This document shows positions 27,963-38,331 of a DNA stretch of 64,000 bases, one piece after another. The number at the start of each line of letters is the position of its first letter. Within the stretch, counting starts at the first letter, position 1. The notes below the pieces were generated by a model that worked only from the letters and a program-made list of their open reading frames with translations, was not told where the DNA came from and did no database searches. The position numbers and the translations under genes were made by a program. This DNA comes from Alcaligenaceae bacterium. Lineage in GTDB: Bacteria > Pseudomonadota > Gammaproteobacteria > Burkholderiales > Burkholderiaceae_B. Location of the stretch: the NCBI GenBank assembly GCA_013416435.1, contig JACCEN010000003.1, forward strand, positions 186,001 to 250,000. Reading direction: 5' to 3'.

Positions 27963-27992
27963 GGGGTCAGACCCCATTCGGGGTCTGACCCC
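27963..27992. repeat. Dispersed GGGGTCAGACCCC palindrome
   Basis: One complete copy with arms GGGGTCAGACCCC and GGGGTCTGACCCC around ATTC. It lies in the 56-base gap between the convergent esterase and selD genes, seven bases after the esterase stop. Confidence 0.88.
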
Positions 27993-28011
27993 TCGACCCT
28001 GCCGGCAGCGA

Positions 28012-29076
28012 TTATGCCATTACCCGCAGCATGGGCCCGTTCTCGCGCAATTCGCCGACGACGGCGGCATGTCCGAAGCCTTCGGAATGGAAAGCGTCCA
28101 GCACCCGGGAGACGGCGTCCGGCGCGCAAGCCACCAGCAGGCCGCCGGATGTCTGTGGATCGCACAGCAAGGCGCGCAGGGTGTCGTCCACCTCGGCGGC
28201 CAATTCAACGGACTCGCCATAGGACGCCCAGTTGCGGCCCGACGCGCCGGTGATCACGCCCTGGGCCGCCAATTGGCGCACGCCCGGAAGCCAGGGAAGG
28301 TCGGCCAGCCGCAGCTGCGCGGACAAGCCGGAGGCGCGCGCGACCTCAAGGGTGTGGCCCAGCAGACCGAAGCCGGTGACGTCGGTCATGGCATGTACTT
28401 CGCTCATGCCGCCCAGAACGGCGCCGGGCCGGTTCAACTGTGTGGTGCTGTCTATCATGGCCCGATAGCCGTCGGCATCGAGGATGTTCTTCTTCAGCGC
28501 GGCCGACAGAATGCCCACGCCCAGCGCCTTGCCCAGCACCAGTACGTCTCCGGCACGCGCATCGGCATTCCGCTTGATGTGGCCGGGATGCGCCAGGCCC
28601 ATGGCGGCCAGGCCGTAGATGGCTTCGACCGAGTCGATGGAGTGCCCGCCGGCGATGGGGATGCCCGCTTCGGCGCAGATGGATGCGCCGCCTTGCAGTA
28701 TGCCGGCAATGTCGGATTTGGGCAGTACGTTGATGGGCATGCCGACGAGGGCCAGCGCCATGATGGGCGATCCGCCCATGGCATAGATGTCGGACAGGGC
28801 ATTGGCGGCCGCGATGCGCCCAAAATCGTAGGGATCGTCGACGATGGGCATGAAGAAGTCGGTGGTGGCAATGAGCGCCTGCTGATCGTTGAGCCGGTAC
28901 ACGGCGGCATCGTCGGACGTTTCATTGCCGACCATCAAGGCGGCAAAGGGTTGAGTCGCGGGCATGCCCGCCAGCAATTCCGACAGTACGCCGGGCGCGA
29001 TCTTGCAGCCACAGCCTCCGCCGTGGGAAAGCGAAGTGAGGCGGGGCTTGTCCGGCGTGGATACGGTGTCTTTCAT
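28012..29076 (-). CDS. selD: Selenide, water dikinase
   Basis: 354-residue enzyme that makes selenophosphate, the selenium donor for tRNA-Sec charging, from selenide and ATP. The active-site segment H-G-G-G-C-G-C-K carries Cys22 and Lys25, equivalent to Cys17 and Lys20 of E. coli SelD; some orthologues have selenocysteine here. AirS-type N- and C-terminal domains follow (T-T-D-F-F-M-P and F-G-L-L-G-H). AGGAG lies six bases before the ATG. The tRNA-Sec 3' end is only 17 bases upstream on the same strand, so selD is probably read from the same transcript. Confidence 0.96.
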   Translation of the reverse strand: MKDTVSTPDKPRLTSLSHGGGCGCKIAPGVLSELLAGMPATQPFAALMVGNETSDDAAVYRLNDQQALIATTDFFMPIVDDPYDFGRIAAANALSDIYAMGGSPIMALALVGMPINVLPKSDIAGILQGGASICAEAGIPIAGGHSIDSVEAIYGLAAMGLAHPGHIKRNADARAGDVLVLGKALGVGILSAALKKNILDADGYRAMIDSTTQLNRPGAVLGGMSEVHAMTDVTGFGLLGHTLEVARASGLSAQLRLADLPWLPGVRQLAAQGVITGASGRNWASYGESVELAAEVDDTLRALLCDPQTSGGLLVACAPDAVSRVLDAFHSEGFGHAAVVGELRENGPMLRVMA

Positions 29077-29093
29077 GATGGGCTCCTGCGGCT

Positions 29094-29189
29094 TGGCGGA
29101 AAGCAGCAGGAGTCGAACCTACCTGGGAGCGTCTGACGCCCCCAACTGGGTTTGAAGCCCAGCCATGCCACCGGACACGAATGCCTTCC
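29094..29189 (-). tRNA. selC: tRNA-Sec (anticodon TCA)
   Basis: 96-nucleotide tRNA including the encoded CCA. It has the 8-bp acceptor stem typical of tRNA-Sec (GGAAGGCA paired with TGCTTTCC, one G-U pair), anticodon TCA in a CTTCAAA loop, a long variable arm (nearby GGGGGCG and CGCTCCC strands) and a GGTTCGACTCC T-arm. It lies between selB (9 bases) and selD (17 bases) on the same strand. It reads the fdoG UGA. Confidence 0.96.
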
Positions 29190-29198
29190 TGTAGGACA

Positions 29199-31120
<1,922 letters not shown>

Positions 31121-31124
<4 letters not shown>

Positions 31125-32569
31125 GTGGGGTTTCCTTGCAGCTGCTGCGCAAAGGCCGGCTCGTCGCTTTCTTCCAGGCAGCGTAGATCCAGCCACAACG
31201 CATCCTGGGCAATGCGCCCGATGACGGGCCTTGGCAACTGTCGCAGCCAGGCCTCCAGCTTTTGCAGTGCCCGTCCGGGACGACCCGGGCCGGCGGGCCG
31301 TACGGCCAGGCCGTAGCTGGGAAGCTGGTCGACCGGCAGGGCGCCGCTGCCGATCTGGCTGAACATGGCGGTGGCCTGCACGGCGTAGCCATCGCCGACC
31401 GCCTGCTGCAGCACGGCCTGCAGGCGGTCGGCCTGCAAGCGCATCTGCATCTGCGGGCGAGTCAACAGGCGCAAGGTGGTGAGCCGGTCGGCCAGCAGGT
31501 CCGGTGAACGGTATAACGCCAGCACGGGCTCCAGCGCCGCAAGCGTGAGCTTGCCTACGCGCAAGGCCCGTTTCAGCGGATTCTTCTTGATCTTGCGTAT
31601 CAGGTCGGCGCGGCCGACGATCAGGCCGGCCTGGGGGCCGCCCAGCAGCTTGTCGCCGCTGAAGGTGACGATGTCGGCACCCGCCTGCACCGTCTCGCGC
31701 ACGGTGTCTTCGCGCGGCAGGCCCCAGCGGGTCAAGTCCACGAGCGTGCCGCTGCCCAGGTCCACCGCGGTGGGCAGGCCGTGCCGGCGAGCGATCTCGG
31801 CGACCTGGGCGAGGTCCACGCTGCGAGTGAAGCCCGTGATGGCATAGTTGCTGCAATGCACCTTCATGAGCATCGCGGTGCGCGGACCAATGGCGTTCTC
31901 GTAGTCGCCGGGATGGGTGCGGTTAGTGGTGCCGACCTCTACCAAGCGTGCGCCGGCGCGCTGCATGATGTCGGGAACGCGGAATGCGCCGCCGATCTCG
32001 ACCAGTTCGCCGCGGGAAACGACGACTTCGCGCCGGTTGGCCAGGGCGTTCAGCATCAGCAACACCGCGGCGGCATTGTTGTTCACGACGGTGGCCGCTT
32101 CGGCGCCGGTGAGTTCGCGCAAGAGGTCTTCGATAAGGTCGTCGCGATCGCCGCGGCGGCCGGTGGCCAGATCGAATTCGAGGTTGGCCGGCGCGGACAA
32201 GGCCTGCACGACGGCCTGCACGGCCTGGTCGGGCAGCAAGGCCCGCCCCAGATTGGTATGCAGTACGGTGCCGGTCAGATTATAGACGGCGCGCAGACGG
32301 GGGCTGTCCTGTGCTTGCAGGCGCAATCTTGCCTGGTCCAGCAAGCTTGCGGGCGCCAGGGCGCCGGCAGGCAACTTGCCCGCCAATGCCGCGGCGCGAG
32401 CTTCATCCAGAAGACGGCGCAATGTGCCGGCCAGCCGGTCGCGGCCGACGCCGGCCGCCAATGATCGACCCGCATCGGAGCCAAGCACCCGTTCCAGGGA
32501 AGGGATGTCTGCTGCGCCGGCCATGGGTTCCGGCATGCGCCCGGCTTCAGCCGCAGGGCGTGCCGTCAT
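31121..32569 (-). CDS. selA: L-seryl-tRNA(Sec) selenium transferase
   Basis: 482-residue PLP enzyme that converts Ser-tRNA(Sec) to Sec-tRNA(Sec) using selenophosphate. The cofactor lysine lies in [13 protein letters not shown]. Other family motifs are [14 protein letters not shown] and [10 protein letters not shown]. Length fits the family (E. coli 463). The start overlaps the fdhE stop and the stop overlaps the selB start, so translation is coupled along the operon. Confidence 0.96.
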
Positions 32570-33504
32570 GGTTCGACCTGTGTGTGCTGCCAGAGCAGCG
32601 GGTTTCCGCTGGCCCGCGCATAGCCCGCTTCGCCCATCAGCATGTCCAGCGTCAGGCTGGCCAGGTCGTCGGCCACGGCATCAACGCCAAGGACTTTTTC
32701 CTGGTAGAAGATTTTCCGGTAGGTATGGCAGGCGTCGCAGGATTCGGCCTTGATTCCTTCCGGCCCGTCTTCGATGGCATGGTAGGAAACTTCCTTGGTG
32801 TTTTCGCAATGTGAACAGGTGACACGCACCAGGTGCCATTCGGCGGCGCACAGGGAACAGCACAGGTAGCGGCAGGCGTCGGCCTGGCCGCCGACGCGCA
32901 CCACGCTGGCCACGGGCAAACTGCCGCATAGCGGGCATACGCCGTGTGGCGTGACGACCGGGAGGGCGCTTTCGGTGAAGTCACAGGCCAGGCTGGTCCA
33001 GTACACCTGCAAGGCCGCCATGATGAACGGCGCGGCGGCCGCATCCACTTCTTCTCCGCGCTCGGCCAGGATGGCATCGGCCTGAGCCTCGATGGCGCCC
33101 GGGTCATCGTGCAGGCGGCGCTGCAGGTTGTGTACCGCCTGTGCCGCCTGGGGCGGCAAGCTGCTCAGCATGCCCATATGGTCCAGCAGGGCGGCGAGCA
33201 AGCCGCGCCAAGCGGCATCGCGTTGCCAGCCGACGGCCAGCAGCGGCGGCATGCCGTGCACTTGCGCCTGGTCGATGCGCTCATCCGTGGCGCCCGGCAG
33301 CTTGCAGCCCTTTAGCGCCAGGTGTTGGGCATCGGCCAGGCCGGCCATTAAGGAAAGGTAGCCCGATAGGGGGCTGTCTTGTGCCAATTGCCGCAGGCGT
33401 GCCGCCCGGTCCGAAAAGACGGCCGCCCGGACGGGCAGGCGCAGGCGCGGTATGGAAGTGTGGTCGAGGCTTTCTATCTCGCCACGCGCAAGGACTCGCT
33501 GCAT
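32566..33504 (-). CDS. fdhE: Formate dehydrogenase accessory protein FdhE
   Basis: 312-residue cytoplasmic protein needed for assembly of respiratory formate dehydrogenase. The C-terminal half carries rubredoxin-like Cys pairs: C-P-L-C-G, C-S-L-C, C-S-H-C and C-D-A-C. ATG 33504 has AGGAG nine bases upstream and gives a length close to E. coli FdhE (309); in-frame starts to 33576 also exist. It lies 78 bases after fdoI and overlaps selA by 4 bases. fdhD, the sulfur-transfer partner, is not in this window. Confidence 0.93.
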   Translation of the reverse strand: MQRVLARGEIESLDHTSIPRLRLPVRAAVFSDRAARLRQLAQDSPLSGYLSLMAGLADAQHLALKGCKLPGATDERIDQAQVHGMPPLLAVGWQRDAAWRGLLAALLDHMGMLSSLPPQAAQAVHNLQRRLHDDPGAIEAQADAILAERGEEVDAAAAPFIMAALQVYWTSLACDFTESALPVVTPHGVCPLCGSLPVASVVRVGGQADACRYLCCSLCAAEWHLVRVTCSHCENTKEVSYHAIEDGPEGIKAESCDACHTYRKIFYQEKVLGVDAVADDLASLTLDMLMGEAGYARASGNPLLWQHTQVEP

Positions 33505-33582
33505 TAGCGGTTTCTCCTGAAAAAACATGGCTGCCCCGCGCGACAGGCCGGGGCAGCCATGCTGGTATAGGGCCAAGGCGCT

Positions 33583-34230
33583 TTATTTATGCGAACTGGT
33601 TCCGCCACGCAACTGACGCAGCCACGCCCGATGATGCTTCCATGCCCAGCCCGGGGTGACCGTGCCGCGCGTCATGGCCCGCACCGATCCCTTGACCCAG
33701 ATGCCCGCATAGATATGCACAATGATCGCGCAAATCATCAGAAATGCAAACAGTGCATGCAGCAGCGAGGCCAAGCGTATGGCCCAGATGGGAAACAGGT
33801 AGGCGAAGTAGGAGCGCCACATCACCACGCCGGTTGCCAGCAGCCCGAGCATCAGCAGGATCAGGACGAAGAACAGCAGCTTCTGCCCTCCGTTGTAGCG
33901 TCCCGCCTCGGGTACTTTCTCTTCGCGGTTGGCCAGCACGTCGTTCATGCGCCTTAGCCAGAGCCAGTCTCTGCGGGCCATCAGGTTATGGCTGAACATG
34001 CGCGCCGCGAATACCGCGAAGCACACGAACATCAGTACGCCGATGAAAGGATGAAGAATACGCGTCCATACCCCGCCACCCAGCAGATTGCTCATCCAGT
34101 AGAAGGCCGGATGGAACAGCGCCAGGCCCGACAGCGCCAGCAGCACGAATGTAATGGCGATGATCCAGTGGTTGATGCGCTGGCTGGCGGTATAGCGCTG
34201 GATCAGCCCGTGTTTCTTCGCGTCATTCAT
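33583..34230 (-). CDS. fdoI: Formate dehydrogenase gamma subunit (cytochrome b556)
   Basis: 215-residue integral membrane di-heme cytochrome that passes electrons from the beta subunit to quinone. Four helices are evident, with conserved His residues in [15 protein letters not shown] and [18 protein letters not shown]. Size and pattern match FdoI/FdnI. It overlaps the beta-subunit gene by 8 bases. Confidence 0.95.
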   Translation of the reverse strand: MNDAKKHGLIQRYTASQRINHWIIAITFVLLALSGLALFHPAFYWMSNLLGGGVWTRILHPFIGVLMFVCFAVFAARMFSHNLMARRDWLWLRRMNDVLANREEKVPEAGRYNGGQKLLFFVLILLMLGLLATGVVMWRSYFAYLFPIWAIRLASLLHALFAFLMICAIIVHIYAGIWVKGSVRAMTRGTVTPGWAWKHHRAWLRQLRGGTSSHK

Positions 34231-35122
34231 CTGTCATCTCCTTGGCCTTGCGTTCGTCTTCCTCATCCGTTTCGTTGGGGCCGGTGCGGATGTAGTGGAA
34301 GAACCCGGTCAGCGCCGCGGCGGCCATGGCAGCCACCGCCAGCGGCTTCGTGATGCCTTTCCAGAGGCCGACCATGGGACTGATTTCCGGATCCTTGGGC
34401 AGGTCGCTGTACAGGCCGGGACGGTCTGCATGGTGCAGCACATACATGACATGGGTGCCGCCCACGCCGGGCGGGTCATACAGGCCGGCATTGTCGAAGC
34501 CTCGGGATTTCAGGTCCACGATGCGGTCGTCGGCGTGCTTTTTCATGTCTTCCTTGGTTCCGAAGACAATGGCGCCGGTCGGACAGGTTTTCACGCAGGC
34601 GGGTTCCTGCCCGACTGCAACCCGGTCGGAGCACAGGGTGCACTTGTAGGCCTTGTTGTCCTTGTCGGACAGGCGGGGAACGTCGAAGGGGCAGCCCGTG
34701 ATGCAATAGCCGCAGCCTATGCAGTTCTCTTCCTGGAAGTCGACGATGCCGTTGGCGTACTGGACGATGGCGCCCGGCGACGGACAGGCCTTCAGGCAGC
34801 CGGGGTCTTCGCAGTGCATGCAGCCGTCCTTGCGGATCAGCCATTCCAGATCGCCCGCCGTGTTTTCATACTCGGCGAAGCGCATGACGGTCCAGGACTG
34901 ATCGGTCAGGTCGGCGGGGTTGTCGTATACCCCGACGTTGCTGCCGATTTCGTCGCGCAGGTCGTTCCATTCCATGCAGGCCACCTGGCAAGCCTTGCAG
35001 CCTATGCATTTGGTGGTGTCGATGAGCTTGGAAACACCGCCTCCCACGACTTCCTGGCGCACATAGGGAGGCTGCGTGGTAGTTGCGGAGCGCCGTTTGA
35101 TATCCAATGATTGCAATGCCAT
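34223..35122 (-). CDS. fdoH: Formate dehydrogenase iron-sulfur beta subunit
   Basis: 299-residue electron-transfer subunit. Four [4Fe-4S] clusters are indicated by [37 protein letters not shown] and C-T-L-C (with C-V-K-T-C-P-T-G-A). A C-terminal helix near residues 255-277 anchors it to the membrane, as in FdnH/FdoH. It follows the catalytic subunit by 16 bases. Confidence 0.96.
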   Translation of the reverse strand: MALQSLDIKRRSATTTQPPYVRQEVVGGGVSKLIDTTKCIGCKACQVACMEWNDLRDEIGSNVGVYDNPADLTDQSWTVMRFAEYENTAGDLEWLIRKDGCMHCEDPGCLKACPSPGAIVQYANGIVDFQEENCIGCGYCITGCPFDVPRLSDKDNKAYKCTLCSDRVAVGQEPACVKTCPTGAIVFGTKEDMKKHADDRIVDLKSRGFDNAGLYDPPGVGGTHVMYVLHHADRPGLYSDLPKDPEISPMVGLWKGITKPLAVAAMAAAALTGFFHYIRTGPNETDEEDERKAKEMTDE

Positions 35123-35138
35123 GGTTTGCTCCTAGGAC

Positions 35139-38100
35139 CTATGCTTTCTCGACCTTGACCAGGAAGGACTTGGACTCGGGTGTGTACGAGTTGCCGTCGC
35201 CCACCGGCGGTGTCAGGGTATTGGCCAGGAAGCCTGGCTTGGCCAGCCCGACGAAGCCCCAATGGATGGGGATGCCGACCTGGTGCACGGTTTTTCCTTC
35301 GACCGTCAGCGCCTTGATGCGTTTGGTGACAACGGCCACCGCCTTGATATAGCCGCGGTTGGACGATACCTTCACGCGTTCGCCGTGCGCGATGCCGAGC
35401 TCGTTCGCCAGCGCCTCGCCGATCTCGACGAATTGCTCCGGCTGCAGAATGGCATTGAGCTTGACGTGCTTGGTCCAGTAATGGAAATGTTCCGTCAGGC
35501 GATAAGTGGTGCCCACGTAGGGGAAGTCGGCCACCTTGCCCATAGATTCCAGGTCCTGCTTGAAGATGCGCGCGGCAGGATTGCTGACCACCAGCTTGTT
35601 GTCGGGGTACAGCGGGTTGTAGCCGACCGGCGTTTCGAACGGCTCGTAGTGAACCGGGAAAGGCCCTTCGGCCATGCCCTTGCGCGCGAAAAATCTGGCG
35701 ACGCCTTCAGGATTCATGATGAAAGGACCCATGCCGTCGGCCGGGTTTTCATCAGCCTTGAAGTCCGGCGTATCGGCACCCACCCAGGCCTTGCCGTTCC
35801 AGTGAACGATGCTTCGGCGCGGATCGAAGGGCTGGCCGGACACATCGCAGGACGCACGGTTGTACAGGATGCGGCGATTCGCCGGCCAGGACCAGGCCCA
35901 GTTCAGCGTCTGGCCGATGCCGGTGGGATCGCTGTTGTCGCGACGCGCCATCTGGTTGCCCTGGGACGTCCAGCTGCCGGTGTAGATCCAGCATCCGCTG
36001 AGGGTCGTGCCGTCGTCGCGCAGTTCGCCGAATCCGGAGAGCTGTTCGCCGGCCTTGCGCAGCACCCGTGCCGGCCTGGAGGGATCGGTTTCTTCGACGA
36101 GGTCGACGATGGCGCGTCCGTTGATCTCTTTGGCGAGATCTTGGGCGCTGGGATTGTCCGGGGTGGAATAAGGCCAGGACAGGTTGACGATGGGATCCGG
36201 GAACTTGCCGCCTTCTTTCTTGTACAGCCCCAGCACGCGCTGATAGATCAGTGCCATGATCTCGATGTCGCTCTTGCCTTCGCCCGGCGGTTCGGCGCCT
36301 TTCCAGTGCCATTGCAGCCAGCGGCCGGAGTTGACCAGGGCGCCTTCTTCCTCGGCGAAGCAAGTGGTGGGCAGGCGGAAGACTTCGGTCTGGATTTTCG
36401 AGGAGTCCACATCGTTGTGTTCGCCCACGTTGCGCCAGAATTCCGACGTTTCGGTCACCAGCGGGTCCATGATGATCAGGAACTTCAGCTTGGAAAATGC
36501 TTCGAGGAGCTTGGCTTTGTACGGTGCCGCCGCCAGCGGATTGAACCCCTGGCAGATATAGCCCGTCATCTTGCCCTGATGCATGAGCTCGTATACCTGC
36601 AGCATGTCGTAGGGCCGGTCCATCTTGGGCAGGTAGTCGTAGGCCCAGTTGTTTTCGGCCACGGCCGCATCGCCCCACCAGGCCTTCATCAGGCTGACGT
36701 GGAATTTGCTGTAGTTGCGCCAATAGCTGAGCTGGTTGGGCCTGAGCGGAAGCTGGGTGCGGCTTTTGATGTAGTCTTCGTACACCTGTTCCCGGTCCGC
36801 AGGCAGGTTCAGGTAGCCTGGCAGCAGGTTGGACATCAGCCCCAGGTCGGTCAGGCCCTGGATGTTGGAATGGCCGCGCAGCGCATTCATGCCGCCGCCC
36901 GATATGCCGATATTGCCCAGCAGCAATTGCACCATGGCGCCCGTGCGGATGATCTGCGAGCCGATGGAGTGCTGCGTCCAGCCCAGCGCATAAAGGATGG
37001 TGCCTGCGCGGTCTTTGCTTGCCGTCGAGGCGAGCATTTCGCAGACCTTCAGGAACTTGTCCTCAGGCGTGCCGCATACCCGCGCCACCATTTCCGGTGT
37101 ATAGCGCTCGTAGTGCTTTTTGAGCAGTTGGAAGACCGAGCGCGGATGCTGCAGCGTGGGGTCGACTTTGGCGTAGCCGTCGTCGCCCAGCTCGTATTCC
37201 CAACTGGATTGGTCGTACTTGCGCGTTTCTTCGTTGTAGCCCGAGTACAGGCCGTCTTCGAAGTTGAAGTCTTCCCGCACGATGAAAGGAAGGTCCGTAT
37301 AGTTGCGCACGTATTCGTGCTGGATCTTGTCGTTTTCCAGCAGGTAGCGTATGACCCCGCCCAGGAAGACGATGTCGGTGCCCGTGCGTATGGGCGCGTA
37401 GAAGTCCGCAACGGAGGCCGAGCGCGTGAAGCGCGGGTCGACGACGACCAGCTTGGCCTTGTTGTGCGCCTTGGCTTCGGTAACCCACTTGAAGCCGCAA
37501 GGGTGCGCCTCGGCGGCATTTCCGCCCATGATCAGGATGATGTCCGCGTTCTTGATGTCGACCCAATGGTTCGTCATCGCTCCTCGGCCAAACGTCGGGG
37601 CAAGACCTGCCACCGTCGGGCCGTGTCAGACACGAGCCTGGTTGTCGAACGCCAGTGCGCCGAAACTGCGGAATACCTTGTGCGTGATGTAGGCGACTTC
37701 ATTGGAACTGGCCGATGCCGCCAGCATGCCGGTGGTCAGCCACCGGTTGACCGTTTTTCCGTCGTCGCTGCGTTCGATGAAATTGGCGTCCCGGTCGTCT
37801 TTCAGCAGCCGCGAGATGCGGTCGAGCGCGTCGTCCCAGGAAATGCGTTCCCATTTGTCGGAGCCGGGGGCGCGGTATTCGGGGTATTTGAGTCGATGGG
37901 GGCTGTTGATGAAGTCGGTCAGGCCAGCCCCCTTGGGACAGAGCGTGCCCCGATTCACGGGGTGGTCGGGATCGCCCTCGATATGCACGATGCGCGGATG
38001 CGCGTTTTTCGCGCCGTCGCCCAGGCTGTACATCAGTACGCCGCAGGCCACGGAACAGTAAGGACAGGTATTGCGCGTTTCCTTCATGCGCGCCAGCTTG

Positions 38101-38216
38101 TATTGGCGGACTTCGGCCAGGGCCGGAGCAGGAGCCGCGCCCAGCAATGCCAGGCTGGAGCTCGCCAACGTCGTACCTGTCACCTTGAAGAATTGCCGCC
38201 GGCTCATGTTGACCAT
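35139..38216 (-). CDS. fdoG: Formate dehydrogenase-O/N type catalytic subunit, selenoprotein
   Basis: 1025-residue molybdopterin enzyme oxidising formate to CO2 in the periplasm. The frame contains TGA at 37626-37628, read as Sec197: it sits in N-Q-A-R-V-U-H-G-P-T, exactly where E. coli FdnG/FdoG has Sec196, and a SECIS-like hairpin follows. Conventional calling would split it at this codon. The N-terminus has a Tat signal (S-R-R-Q-F-F-K) and then a [4Fe-4S] site C-P-Y-C-S-V-A-C-G with L-C-P-K-G. Similarity to E. coli FdoG is evident over the whole length. The start ATG at 38216 has GGAGG five bases upstream. It heads the fdo-fdhE-sel operon. Confidence 0.96.
37590..37628 (-). promoter_or_regulatory. 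Selenocysteine TGA codon and SECIS hairpin
   Basis: The in-frame TGA (37626-37628) is followed 14 bases later by GGCAGGTCTTGCC (37599-37611). This folds as a 4-bp stem with the loop GGTCT, the apical loop SelB recognises in E. coli fdhF and fdnG. Together with selA, selB, selC and selD in the same cluster, this strongly supports decoding as selenocysteine. Confidence 0.9.
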
Positions 38217-38287
38217 GGCGCCCTCCAGATGATTGAAGCGGTTGAAGCAGTGACTGGGGGCGGTTCATGGCGCCCCTATATGGAGCG

Positions 38288-38293
38288 AGTATA
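38288..38293 (-). promoter_or_regulatory. Possible -10 box for the formate dehydrogenase operon
   Basis: On the minus strand TATACT lies about 72 bases upstream of the fdoG ATG, in the 115-base gap after the TonB receptor gene. Only a poor -35 match (TGGACT, 19 bases away) is visible, so the assignment is tentative. Confidence 0.3.
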
Positions 38294-38331
38294 AAGGGGC
38301 CTACGGCGAAAAGTCCATGATCAGGCTCGCA

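Noticed and set aside
37613-37628. fdoG as a nonsense-disrupted pseudogene
   Set aside because: The TGA matches the known selenocysteine position, a SECIS hairpin follows, and the complete Sec machinery is in the same cluster.
35262-38294. 1010-codon plus-strand open frame
   Set aside because: It is antisense to fdoG, whose protein is unmistakable. Long antisense frames are expected in GC-rich coding DNA, and the translation has no recognisable domain.
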